Part shown: piece after piece, positions 38,960-47,773 of the stretch
Layout of the letters: the number at the start of each line of letters is the position of its first letter
Numbering within the stretch: position 1 is the stretch's first letter
Assembly: GCF_001305575.3 (NCBI RefSeq)
Contig: NZ_CP012373.2
Coordinates: 1,178,001 to 1,242,000, forward strand
Direction of reading: 5' to 3'
From: Beggiatoa leptomitoformis
GTDB taxonomy: Bacteria; Pseudomonadota; Gammaproteobacteria; Beggiatoales; Beggiatoaceae
DNA: 64,000 bases
Program-made: the position numbers and the translations under genes
The notes under the pieces: model-generated
What the model was told of the DNA's origin: nothing
Database searches by the model: none
What the model saw: only the letters and a program-made list of their open reading frames with translations

Positions 38960-39606
38960 CAGACACACGCCAGACTATTTTTAATCAAATTCGCCAATCA
39001 CTAGGACGGCAAGAATCCGTTAACGAGCTAACCCGTCAACATTTAGAAGCGCGATTACAACAGCATACGATACATGAACAACCTGCATTAAATTTGTCTT
39101 TGTTAGATAAGTTTATTTACCAAGTAGAAAAAGTAGCGGGAACGTGTGAACAGGTAGAACAGTTGAGCGATGTACCTGCTTGTCTTATGCGCTATTTACA
39201 CACGCAACAACTACCAACAAGCGTTGTGATGGACCGCCATTTAAAAGAATTAGCGTGGTCATCTGCGTTGACTGTTGCGTATCGTTCAGCCCAAATTGAC
39301 GATTTAGTCAGTGTAACCCATGCTTTTGCAGGTGTTGCGGAAACAGGCAGCATAGTGATGTTATCAAGTCCTGAAAGTCCAACAACCCTAAATTTCTTAC
39401 CCGATGTCCATATTGTTATTTTATCTCGTGCCGATTTACTTCCCCATATTGAATCTGTTTGGGAAAAATTACGTCACACAAATAAAGCAATACCGCGCAC
39501 GGTCAACTTTATTACAGGCCCTTCTCGTACAGCCGATATTGAACAAACTATCCAGCTTGGGGCGCATGGTCCAAGACGATTACATATCATCCTAGTTCAC
39601 GAATAG
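38956..39606 (+). CDS. lutC: LutC/YkgG family LUD-domain protein
   Basis: 216 residues, a single LUD domain. AGVAETGSIVMLSSPESPTTLNFLPDVHIV and TGPSRTADIEQTIQLGAHGPR are typical LutC blocks. It starts within the lutB stop (ATGA), showing translational coupling, and works with LutA and LutB in lactate oxidation; its own catalytic role is unclear in the family. It is the last gene of the pair. Confidence 0.92.
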   Translation: MTDTRQTIFNQIRQSLGRQESVNELTRQHLEARLQQHTIHEQPALNLSLLDKFIYQVEKVAGTCEQVEQLSDVPACLMRYLHTQQLPTSVVMDRHLKELAWSSALTVAYRSAQIDDLVSVTHAFAGVAETGSIVMLSSPESPTTLNFLPDVHIVILSRADLLPHIESVWEKLRHTNKAIPRTVNFITGPSRTADIEQTIQLGAHGPRRLHIILVHE

Positions 39607-40039
39607 CGATAAATAATTCTGGGGTGGAATAACACCTATAGAAAAAAGCCGTTTGAAAAAGGCGAGTTGAGGAGGATTTAATCCATTATCAAGACAAATT
39701 CCCTCAATTCTGCTTTTTTATGCTCATGACATAGCAAACGCCCAAACATTAATGCGCAATGTCCTATCTTTTCTCACATTATCAACCGCTTTATTGCATG
39801 TTTCCTACGACAAATTCTGATTGATTTAGCACTATCTTTGTTTAAAAAAGACTTATCCTTACTACGTCATTACCCAAATTCCTACTTGCCTACAAATTGA
39901 GTCGCATGATTTTAGACTGAGGATTACACTGTACATTGGTAGCATGAGCCATGACGATTCGCTATTATAGCAATGAAAATCGCATGGATATTTCTAAAAA
40001 ACCACACTTCATGCCCCCCATCCAAAGGAGAATGGAACA
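39607..40039. other. Intergenic region, no gene seen
   Basis: About 430 AT-rich bases with only very short frames. A strong ribosome site (AAAGGAG) for the next gene is at its right end. No terminator hairpin is obvious after lutC. Confidence 0.45.
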
Positions 40040-40411
40040 ATGAGCAAAACCGTGTTAGTTGTTGATGATGAACCTAATATTTTATTGTCACTAGAATTTC
40101 TCATGAAACAGGCGAATTACAGCGTTCGTACTGCAAGAGATGGTGACGAAGCCTTAAAAGCGGTAGAAACCGCCCCACCTGATTTAATCCTCCTTGATGT
40201 CAACATGCCAAAAAAAAGTGGCTATCAAGTCTGTGAAATTATTCGCGCAAATCCTGCTTGGAAAACAATTCGTATCGTCATGTTGACCGCAAAAGGGCGT
40301 GATATTGAACGAGAAAAAGGACTTGCATTAGGGGCAGACGAATATATTACAAAACCATTCGCCACCCAAGAAGTTGTTGATAAAGTTAAAGAACTATTGG
40401 CGGTAGTATGA
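40040..40411 (+). CDS. Single-domain response regulator coupled to the sensor-exonuclease gene
   Basis: A 123-residue receiver domain with [15 protein letters not shown] (acidic pair), phospho-Asp in [14 protein letters not shown] and Lys in [10 protein letters not shown]. It has no output domain. AAAGGAGAATGGAACA gives a strong ribosome site. Its stop overlaps the start of the next gene by four bases (ATGA), so both are made together and likely act together. The partner has a kinase-like region lacking the phospho-His, so the phosphodonor for this receiver is uncertain. Confidence 0.9.
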   Translation: MSKTVLVVDDEPNILLSLEFLMKQANYSVRTARDGDEALKAVETAPPDLILLDVNMPKKSGYQVCEIIRANPAWKTIRIVMLTAKGRDIEREKGLALGADEYITKPFATQEVVDKVKELLAVV

Positions 40412-42498
40412 GCGCGAGAACTCAATTTTGGTTAGGTTTTTTCGCCGCTATCAGCGTTAATCTAGCAATTTTTGTGGGTGGCTGGTTCTTATTGCTCGAT
40501 AAAATTGTTGATACTGACCAACGTAATGCCTTTGAAGGCTTTTTAGCCGTTGGTGGATTTGCCAGTTTTTCAGTGTTGGCAATTGTGTGGATGTCTTTGG
40601 ATAATAAACTTTTTTTTCCCTTGCAATGGATTATTCGTGGCATAGAAATTATGCTACATAGTAACCCTTCGCATAAACTGGAATTAAATCGTTTTCACCT
40701 GCTGACTGACCTTGCTAAAGTCGTGCAAGCATTAGGAGATAGGCATCACAAAACCCGCATGGAACTAGCACAAACGGTTGCAAGCAGTGCTATCAAAATG
40801 GAAACGCAAAAATTGCGTTTAGAAACTATTTTGCGCGATTTAGACAGCGGTGTCATTGTCTGTGATAATCAAGGACGTGTCGTGCTTTATAATCCTGCTG
40901 CACTGCATATTTTAGGCAATCATGCAGCCCTTGGTTTGGGGCGTTCTATTTATGAACTGTTCGCCCGCGCGCCTGTAGAACATACCTTAGAAATGTTACG
41001 GTTACGCACCAGTCGTGATAAACACACAAAACAAGAAGGTGAATTTGTCTGTAGCGCACAAGATACGAATAGCCTATATCATTGTCGCCTAGCCCGTTCT
41101 ATTGAACAAGGAACAGAAACAGGCTTTGTCTTGGCTTTTAACGACGTTACGCACCGTTTAGAGTCATTACAACAACGCGAACACCAATTACAACACCTGA
41201 TTGATGACTACCGTAGTCCCCTCGCCAATTTACGCGCAGCGGCGGAAACACTAACGAACCATACCAACATGGAGCAAATCACCCGCCATGCGTTTTACAA
41301 TATCATTGTTCAAGAAAGTACTCGACTTAGCCATTATTTAGAAAATATCGCTAAAGAATCTCAAGTACTTGCCAGTAATCAATGGTCTATGGCCGATGTC
41401 TATTCTGACGATATAATAAACTGTATTATCAATAAATTAGATAAAAGTAAACGGATTATCTTAACACCGATTGGCACACCACTATGGTTACATGTAGATG
41501 GTTATGCCTTAATTCTATTACTCACACACTTAGTGAATAAAATTGTTGATTATCTGGATGTTAAAGAAATCACGATAGAACCGCTAATGGGTAATCGACG
41601 CGTGTATCTGGATATTATTTGGCAAGGACAACCCGTTTCTGACACCGTATTGGATGTATGGACGCGAGAAACCCTTCCGAATGCAATGGGTGCGAAAACG
41701 GTACGCGAAATTCTTAATATTCATGATAGCGATTTGTGGAGTCAACCGCATCGTCTTCAACAAGCCGCACTGTTACGGTTGCCATTACCAGCTTCTCGTC
41801 GTCAATGGGAACAACCGCGAGAAACCCTTGCGCCTCGCCCTGAGTTTTATGACTTTCAATTGCCTGAAAATTTACTGGGCGATATGGCAGACCGTCCATT
41901 ATCTTCATTAGAATTTGTTGTTTTTGATACAGAAACAACCGGTTTAAGACCTTCTGAAGGGGACGAAATTATTTCAATTGCAGGCGTGCGTGTGGTTAAC
42001 GGACGGATTTTGAGCGGAGAAGCCTTTCAATATCTAGTCAATCCCAATAAATCCATTCCTAAAGCCTCCATTCGTTTTCATGGTATCACCGATGAAATGG
42101 TTAAAGATAAACCCACAATTCAAAGTGTGTTACCTAAGTTTAAAACGTTTGCGGGTGATGCCGTTTTGGTCGGACATAATGTCGCGTTTGATATGAAATT
42201 TTTGAGTATGAAAGAAAGCTCGACAGGCATTCGGTTTACTAATCCCGTGTTGGATACTTTATTAATTTCGGGCTATCTCCATCCACATACAGAAAATCAT
42301 TACTTAGACAGTATTGCGGAACGCTTAGGTGTGGATATTAGCGGGCGGCACACTGCCATTGGTGATGCGTTGGCAACCGCTGAAGTTTTTTTGCGCCTGT
42401 TAGACTTACTTATCGCGCGTGGAATAACCACGTTAGGGCAAGCCGTTAGTGCGTCGGAAGAGTTAGTTGCGGTAAAAAAACAACAGGCGAAATTTTAA
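40408..42498 (+). CDS. Membrane PAS / pseudo-histidine-kinase / DnaQ-type exonuclease fusion
   Basis: A 696-residue protein. Two helices (about 9-30 and 45-65) anchor it, followed by a HAMP-like linker and a PAS domain (about 135-250; [21 protein letters not shown]). A HisKA-like segment reads [19 protein letters not shown], with no His at the phosphorylation position, and the ATPase-like part lacks clear N and G boxes. From about residue 500 lies a DEDDh 3'-5' exonuclease of the DnaQ/PolC family: [21 protein letters not shown] and [17 protein letters not shown] carry the acidic and His active-site residues. It overlaps the receiver gene. The substrate (DNA, RNA or nucleotide) is unknown. Confidence 0.87.
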   Translation: MSARTQFWLGFFAAISVNLAIFVGGWFLLLDKIVDTDQRNAFEGFLAVGGFASFSVLAIVWMSLDNKLFFPLQWIIRGIEIMLHSNPSHKLELNRFHLLTDLAKVVQALGDRHHKTRMELAQTVASSAIKMETQKLRLETILRDLDSGVIVCDNQGRVVLYNPAALHILGNHAALGLGRSIYELFARAPVEHTLEMLRLRTSRDKHTKQEGEFVCSAQDTNSLYHCRLARSIEQGTETGFVLAFNDVTHRLESLQQREHQLQHLIDDYRSPLANLRAAAETLTNHTNMEQITRHAFYNIIVQESTRLSHYLENIAKESQVLASNQWSMADVYSDDIINCIINKLDKSKRIILTPIGTPLWLHVDGYALILLLTHLVNKIVDYLDVKEITIEPLMGNRRVYLDIIWQGQPVSDTVLDVWTRETLPNAMGAKTVREILNIHDSDLWSQPHRLQQAALLRLPLPASRRQWEQPRETLAPRPEFYDFQLPENLLGDMADRPLSSLEFVVFDTETTGLRPSEGDEIISIAGVRVVNGRILSGEAFQYLVNPNKSIPKASIRFHGITDEMVKDKPTIQSVLPKFKTFAGDAVLVGHNVAFDMKFLSMKESSTGIRFTNPVLDTLLISGYLHPHTENHYLDSIAERLGVDISGRHTAIGDALATAEVFLRLLDLLIARGITTLGQAVSASEELVAVKKQQAKF

Positions 42499-42511
42499 TA
42501 AGGAACATATT

Positions 42512-43498
42512 GTGAAAATCATTTTTCTGAGTGTGTTTTTATGGTTATGTAGTGCAGCAAGTATGGCTGAATCCCTGTTTTTTCAGGATGAGCCTTCATT
42601 GGTAAATGCCTTAAAAACGGTACAAACCACTCAGAAAAAAGGGGTATTTCTCTTTATTGAATCTGCTGCCCATTGTCCGCTGTGTAACTATATGCAGGCT
42701 ATTGTTTTTCCAGAAAAAACTGTTACTGATTTTTATCAGCAACATTTCGTGAGCGTATTACTGAATGCGGATAGTCAAACAGCAATAATTGACTTTTCAG
42801 GAAAATCCAGCACTCAACAAATCCTTACTAAACAATTAAATATAGAAAATAAACCGTTACCCCTTGCGCTATTTTTTAATCCACAAGGGGATTTACTTTA
42901 TACTTTTCAAGGTATCAGTCAACAACCTGAGGAATTTCTTTGGTTAGGGGAATATATCAGTACGGAAGCGTATCAACAGTATTCTTTCACCGATTATAAA
43001 CAAGCCCGCTATGCGAGCAATCCACCAAAAAAAGTAGATAGCCAAGCCTTTTTTGATGTGACTTTTGGCGATTTGCAAGCAGAGTTAGAAACAGCTAAAA
43101 AACAGGGAAAGCAAGGGATTATGCTGTTTTTTGAGATGGATGGCTGTCCTTTTTGTAAGCGAATGCGTGAAACGATTTTTACTCAAGCCACCGTACAGGC
43201 TTTTTATAAAAAACACTTTTTAATTTTCCCGATTGATATTTTGGGCGATATAGAACTAACCGATTTTCAAGGTAATCTTGTCAGCAGTAAGGTGTTTAGC
43301 CAAACAACAAATCGAGTTCGCAGTACACCTGTTATCATTTTTTATAGCGTAGAGGGTGAGCCGTTATATCGATTTATGGGCATAACAGAAGATGCACAAA
43401 CGTTTTTATGGCTAGCCGATTATGTATTGTCGGGTGAGTATCAACGTCAACCCTTTAAAGCTTATCAACAAGTTAGACGTAAAATGTCTTCTGAATAA
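42512..43498 (+). CDS. Secreted protein with two thioredoxin-like domains
   Basis: 328 residues with a signal peptide (MKIIFLSVFLWLCSAASMA-ES). Two related thioredoxin-fold halves each carry CxxC: AAHCPLCNYMQ in the first and MDGCPFCKRMRET in the second. Each is followed by a region like PLALFFNPQGDLLYTFQG / TPVIIFYSVEGEPLYRFMG with the cis-Pro area. This resembles SoxW/DUF255-type thioredoxins that reduce periplasmic disulfides. The GTG at 42512 is supported by AAGGAAC. It follows the sensor-exonuclease gene by 13 bases and could be in the same transcript. Confidence 0.82.
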   Translation: MKIIFLSVFLWLCSAASMAESLFFQDEPSLVNALKTVQTTQKKGVFLFIESAAHCPLCNYMQAIVFPEKTVTDFYQQHFVSVLLNADSQTAIIDFSGKSSTQQILTKQLNIENKPLPLALFFNPQGDLLYTFQGISQQPEEFLWLGEYISTEAYQQYSFTDYKQARYASNPPKKVDSQAFFDVTFGDLQAELETAKKQGKQGIMLFFEMDGCPFCKRMRETIFTQATVQAFYKKHFLIFPIDILGDIELTDFQGNLVSSKVFSQTTNRVRSTPVIIFYSVEGEPLYRFMGITEDAQTFLWLADYVLSGEYQRQPFKAYQQVRRKMSSE

Positions 43499-43525
43499 TA
43501 GGGTTAAACCAATTATAAAAGCAGT

Positions 43526-43559
43526 ACGGATAACACCCCTTATTAGCAGTGGTATCCGT
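43526..43559. repeat. REP-like dispersed hairpin, copy 2
   Basis: ACGGATAACACC pairs imperfectly with GTGGTATCCGT around CCTTATTAGCA. It lies between the convergent thioredoxin-like gene and pqqB and may also terminate transcription. Confidence 0.65.
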
Positions 43560-43574
43560 TAGTTTGCCTTAGCC

Positions 43575-44489
43575 TTATAAAATAATATCCATCCCATCTT
43601 CAGCAACTTCAATATGATGTGCGGTTAGTTCCGCCCGTTCTGCTGAGTCTTCGATTAAAATTGGATTGGTATTATTGATGTGAATTAAAATCTTACGGGG
43701 TTTTGATAGGGTATCTAAAAAGGCTATCATGCCATCTTCACCCGATTGGGGTAAATGTCCAATTTCCCGCGCGCGTTTTGTAGCAACCCCTGTATGGATT
43801 AATTCGTCTTCGTGCCAAAATGTTCCATCAACCAAGACACAATCTGTTTTTTGCAAATAAGGCAGTACATGCGCCTCAATCGCACCCAGTCCCGGTGCAT
43901 AAAACACGCTTTTCTGGGTTTGCAAGTCTTCAATATAAACCCCAATATTATCACCAAGATGTGGTTGGTCACGGTGGGGTGAGTAAGGCGGAGCTTTACT
44001 GGATAAGGCAATCGCGGTAAAGCGTAAATGGTTAATCTCAGGAATAGTAAAGGATTGTTCATCAATCGGAACAGTATGGCGATTAACGCCGCCATTCCAA
44101 TGCGTTAGCATATTAAAAATAGGAAATCCTGTCGTTAAATCCTGATAAACCATATCGGTACAATAAACGTTTAACGGCATTCCCTCGCGCAACATTAATA
44201 AACCCGTTGTGTGGTCTATTTGGCTGTCAACAAAAATAATCGCGCTAATCCCTGTATCTCTTAATGTTCTTGCTGGCTGAATGTCAGGAAAGCTTAGGAG
44301 TTGTGCGCGAATATCAGGCGAGGTATTGAATAATACCCAGTGTTCATTATCGGTACTCACCGCAATAGAGGATTGAGTACGTGGTTTTGCGTGTAGTGTT
44401 CCTTCTCGTACACCTTTAGAATTCTTATAGTTACAATTCCATTGTGGAAAACCACCACCCGCAGCAGAGCCTAGAATGTGTATGCGCAT
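43575..44489 (-). CDS. pqqB: Pyrroloquinoline quinone biosynthesis protein PqqB
   Basis: 304 residues, the usual PqqB length. The start [19 protein letters not shown] is diagnostic. The metallo-beta-lactamase-like metal motif appears as [13 protein letters not shown], with HINNTNPI near the C-terminus. PqqB hydroxylates a glutamate-tyrosine-derived intermediate in PQQ synthesis. pqqA lies 104 bases upstream. The usual next genes, pqqC, pqqD and pqqE, are not downstream: a convergent thioredoxin-like gene ends there. Confidence 0.96.
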   Translation of the reverse strand: MRIHILGSAAGGGFPQWNCNYKNSKGVREGTLHAKPRTQSSIAVSTDNEHWVLFNTSPDIRAQLLSFPDIQPARTLRDTGISAIIFVDSQIDHTTGLLMLREGMPLNVYCTDMVYQDLTTGFPIFNMLTHWNGGVNRHTVPIDEQSFTIPEINHLRFTAIALSSKAPPYSPHRDQPHLGDNIGVYIEDLQTQKSVFYAPGLGAIEAHVLPYLQKTDCVLVDGTFWHEDELIHTGVATKRAREIGHLPQSGEDGMIAFLDTLSKPRKILIHINNTNPILIEDSAERAELTAHHIEVAEDGMDIIL

Positions 44490-44593
44490 AAGTTGAGTTT
44501 GCTATGTTGTGAGAGCTGCTTGCAGCAAAAAGAAGGGTGTTTCTAGCGGGGAATCCGTGCATATCAGGTGATATACACGGTTACAGACGATTA

Positions 44594-44665
44594 TTAACGG
44601 TTGGCAATATACATGGTTACTTCAAAGCCAAAACGCATTTCGGTATAAGCAGGTTTTGTCCACAT
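44594..44665 (-). CDS. pqqA: PQQ precursor peptide PqqA
   Basis: A 23-residue peptide starting [13 protein letters not shown] and ending EVTMYIANR. The Glu and Tyr in E-V-T-M-Y are the two residues cross-linked by PqqE to build PQQ. A very strong ribosome site (GGAGGAATTTACT) precedes the ATG at 44665, fitting high expression of the precursor. It is the leader gene of the pqqA-pqqB pair. Confidence 0.97.
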   Translation of the reverse strand: MWTKPAYTEMRFGFEVTMYIANR

Positions 44666-44978
44666 AGTAAATTCCTCCAGTAGGGTTTACAAAATTAACG
44701 TTTTCGGAAATAAGCATTATTCCCGTGTGTCATTATTAGCAGAATATATGCCAGTCTTTTGCTGACTTATAATACATTGATTTATCTGCTACAGTTTTAA
44801 GTATGATGCTTTTTTCAGCGTTTTTTGCGGATGAATTCACAAAATGTGGCTGTAAAGAAACAAATGACGTAAACAAACTGTGTCAAAAGTATAAGGGATA
44901 GGTTGTTATTAGCCAAGTATTAAAAAAGGAGGGGTATAGATAAAAGTGCTAAGTGAGGAGATTTAATGATGAAACAAA
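44666..44978. other. Intergenic region between tRNA-Ser and pqqA
   Basis: About 310 AT-rich bases. It should contain the pqqA promoter on the minus strand. No other feature is recognised. Confidence 0.5.
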
Positions 44979-45070
44979 TGGCGGAAAGGGTGGGATTCGA
45001 ACCCACGGAAGGCTTTAAGTCCTTCAACGGTTTTCAAGACCGTCGCATTCAACCGCTCTGCCACCTTTCC
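44979..45070 (-). tRNA. tRNA-Ser (anticodon UGA)
   Basis: On the minus strand GGAAAGG begins the acceptor stem, which pairs with CCTTTCC, followed by discriminator G and an encoded CCA. The anticodon loop is CTTGAAA (UGA). A long variable arm (about GAAGGACTTAAAGCCTTC) and GGTTCGAATCC T-loop are present. Length is 92 bases, normal for tRNA-Ser. Confidence 0.97.
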
Positions 45071-45221
45071 AAAAACGATATTGAACGCGCATTATCGCGT
45101 AATTATAGCGAGAGTTCAAGACCCGCTCCAAATTTTCAGATAAATACGCTAAAACCCTGTATTCAGTATAGGTTTATCTTTACAATTGCATTTGTAAACA
45201 GGGGAATTATTTAGTTTTTTC

Positions 45222-45755
45222 TTATGGTGTCACTATATCCCCAACGCGTAAAAGATTTGCGTCAATACGTAAACCGACCCCTTTTGAGAGGTCGGGGTTA
45301 ATAAAAAAACGGACCTTGTTATCGCGGATATAAAATTCAATCATACCACCTAAATGAATAAAATCTTTAATATCACTAACGGTAAGAATGGGGGAATGTT
45401 GAATAAGGGTTAAAATACTGTCCAGTTCGGCTGATTCTGATTTAGCAATAAAAAGAATATGACAACCGAGTATATTTTTTTGTTGATTGATATATAAGGC
45501 TTCAATGGGTAATCCGTTGACTGTTTCATTGGCAACCGCTAAGTCTAGCGATTTTCCAAATGGATTTTCACCAAAAACACAGATTTTAAAGGTGTTTGTC
45601 GTCAGTGCCTCAGTTGTCCACTCTATAAAGCTACTGTAACGGAAGAGGTACATGGCTTTTAGCTGTGATTCACTTAGACTGAGGTCACCCGCGTAAAGCA
45701 TATTTGTATAGCTCAAACACAATAGCAGGATAGAAAAATAATGCTTATGTAACAC
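45222..45755 (-). CDS. YfiR-family periplasmic protein (DUF4154)
   Basis: About 177 residues with a signal peptide (MLHKHYFSILLLCLSYT..., cleavage near YAG). Family blocks are ESQLKAMYLFRYSSFIEW, FKICVFGENPFGKSL, GCHILFIAKSE and IEFYIRDNKVRFFINPDLSK. In Pseudomonas, YfiR restrains the membrane diguanylate cyclase YfiN; here no yfiN or yfiB is adjacent, so the partner is elsewhere. GTG at 45755 is chosen since AGAGG lies nine bases upstream, whereas the ATG at 45764 is too close to that site. Confidence 0.85.
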   Translation of the reverse strand: MLHKHYFSILLLCLSYTNMLYAGDLSLSESQLKAMYLFRYSSFIEWTTEALTTNTFKICVFGENPFGKSLDLAVANETVNGLPIEALYINQQKNILGCHILFIAKSESAELDSILTLIQHSPILTVSDIKDFIHLGGMIEFYIRDNKVRFFINPDLSKGVGLRIDANLLRVGDIVTP

Positions 45756-45764
45756 TAAGAGCAT

Positions 45765-46419
45765 CCTCTTTAAAAGCAGGGGATAGGAAAGTAAGTGGTT
45801 TTATTACGGTATTCTATTTTTATGCAGAATAACAATATTTTATTAGTGGTGCTAAACAATGATGGAATACTCTTTCTCTAAATTCTATTCATAACTGGAT
45901 ATAGAACATAAAAAATTGCAACCATTTGTTTGGCGCATTAGTTGAGCAGCCTTATTATTGACATTTAATAATGTATCCGTATAGGTTACGCAATGAAATA
46001 TAACCAAAGTCATTATTTTGTAAAAAATAAAAGATGAATGGTACAGTAACAGCATTAGAGAAAATGAGTCCTTATTCAAATAGTCTGAACGATGCAGCGT
46101 GAGCAATTGTCATATTGCTTTGATGCCATGCGTTATCAATTCAAAAATAGCGATAACTGGGCTGACCTTCCTAAAAGACTTTCTATTTTTCACCGGTATT
46201 ATTGATGAACTAAGGGAAGACAAATTTTGTGCCAGTTAAAACGATAATGCTTTAGAAAATTCCACACGGGTTCGGTATAGACAACCCAAAAAATAATCGG
46301 CTAAAACGCAACACAAGTGTTTTAATTTTCCCCTCTCATTCCTATTTACTCTATATGATGCTTTAAAAATCTTTGCATAAAACGTGTTTTTTCACATATT
46401 ACTGCTACGAGCTTCTTGT
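45765..46419. other. Long intergenic region without a supported gene
   Basis: About 650 bases between the YfiR-like gene and the MoxR gene. A minus-strand frame at 45885-46106 has no ribosome site or recognisable motif. It is possibly decayed sequence plus promoters. Confidence 0.4.
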
Positions 46420-47373
46420 ATGACTTCAAACTCACCGAAAACTGCTTTACCCGTTGCACACTATCAATCTTTATTAGACAAAGTTATTCAACAAATTAAC
46501 CAAATTATTTTAGGAAAAGAACAACAAATTCGCTTAGTACTAACCTGTTTAATGGCTAAAGGACATGTCTTATTAGAAGATGTGCCGGGTGTTGGTAAAA
46601 CCACACTGGCACATGTCTTGGCGAAAAGTTTAGGATTAAATTTTCAACGCATTCAATTTACAAGTGATTTATTACCAGCCGATATTATTGGCGTATCCAT
46701 TTACAACAAAGAATCAGAACAATTTCAATTTCATATTGGCCCTGTTTTTACCCAGATGTTATTAGCAGATGAAGTCAACCGTGCTACCCCTAAAACACAA
46801 AGTGCTTTACTTGAAGCAATGGAAGAACAACAAGTTACCGTAGAAGGGGAAACACATCCGTTGCCGATTCCCTTTTTTGTACTCGCTACTCAAAATCCCT
46901 TACATCAAATCGGTACATTTCCCCTCCCTGAATCACAGCTTGACCGTTTTATGATGCGTTTAGAATTAGGTTATCCTGATAAAGAGGCTGAACGGGCATT
47001 ATTAAAAGGGCGTGACCGCCGTGAGATGATTGACGATTTACCCGCAGCACTGGATATACAAGATATTTTAGACCTTCAAAAAGCCGTGCCACAGGTACAC
47101 ATTTCTGACGCACTGATTGATTACATACAAGCTATTTTAGAATTCACTCGCCAATCTGCCCGTTATCGTTTAGGACTATCACCCCGTGCGGGACTTACCC
47201 TTGTTCATAGTGCGCAAGCATGGGCATTAATGCATGGGCGTGATCATGTATTACCCGATGATGTACAAGCGGTTTTAGGGGGCGTTATTGGGCATCGCCT
47301 AATGAGTGGATCGGAAGAACAAGGGATGCAAGGGTTAATTGAACATCTTATTGAATCTGTTCCCATTCCATAA
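46420..47373 (+). CDS. MoxR-family AAA+ ATPase
   Basis: About 317 residues. Walker A is LEDVPGVGKTTLAHVLA, Walker B LLADEVNRATPKTQSALLE, sensor 1 FVLATQNP and the arginine region LPESQLDRFMMRL. A helical lid follows. MoxR ATPases act as chaperones that mature metalloenzymes or secreted complexes, usually with DUF58 and VWA-domain genes downstream. None of these is next to this gene, so it looks like an orphan. ATG 46420 is preferred because the preceding 12 residues are not conserved. Confidence 0.92.
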   Translation: MTSNSPKTALPVAHYQSLLDKVIQQINQIILGKEQQIRLVLTCLMAKGHVLLEDVPGVGKTTLAHVLAKSLGLNFQRIQFTSDLLPADIIGVSIYNKESEQFQFHIGPVFTQMLLADEVNRATPKTQSALLEAMEEQQVTVEGETHPLPIPFFVLATQNPLHQIGTFPLPESQLDRFMMRLELGYPDKEAERALLKGRDRREMIDDLPAALDIQDILDLQKAVPQVHISDALIDYIQAILEFTRQSARYRLGLSPRAGLTLVHSAQAWALMHGRDHVLPDDVQAVLGGVIGHRLMSGSEEQGMQGLIEHLIESVPIP

Positions 47374-47773
47374 ATAAAATGACTATTTTTGGCAAATTCC
47401 CCCATCCCTTCCGCCAATAAACTGCGTGCAAAAAATAAAGAAAGACAATGGATAGCACCAGTTTAAGCGGTGCTATCCGCGCAATGCCCATCTATCAATT
47501 TAGTAAACATTGTATTTATCAAACCTAATTGCTTTTTTAGCATGTCTCATTTCCCCTCTAATTTAGCCCTTCTACAGAACCGCTAAAATGACAGAATCGT
47601 GACAATTCGCCTGTTTATCTAGGTATCCCCACCATTGAAAAAAACAAGTTTTAGAAATGTATCAAACCGTTATAATACTGATAATTTATACATATAAAGT
47701 GGATTAAAGGCATTGGCATAACCTCTGCTATGTCGCTATTGTGTAAACCATTCAGCAGGAGAATTTTAAGCAA
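47374..47773. other. Intergenic region with a REP-like hairpin and the nrdB promoter
   Basis: Apart from the hairpin at 47450 and a TATAAT at 47671-47676 that could be a -10 element for nrdB, nothing is recognised. I could not find a clear NrdR box. Confidence 0.45.
47450..47478. repeat. REP-like dispersed hairpin, copy 3
   Basis: GGATAGCACCAGTTTAAGCGGTGCTATCC: the arms GGATAGCACC and GGTGCTATCC are exact inverted repeats. It lies in the gap between the MoxR gene and nrdB. Confidence 0.75.

Noticed and set aside
45885-46106. 73-codon minus-strand frame in the gap before the MoxR gene
   Set aside because: No ribosome site, no domain and AT-rich composition; likely chance.
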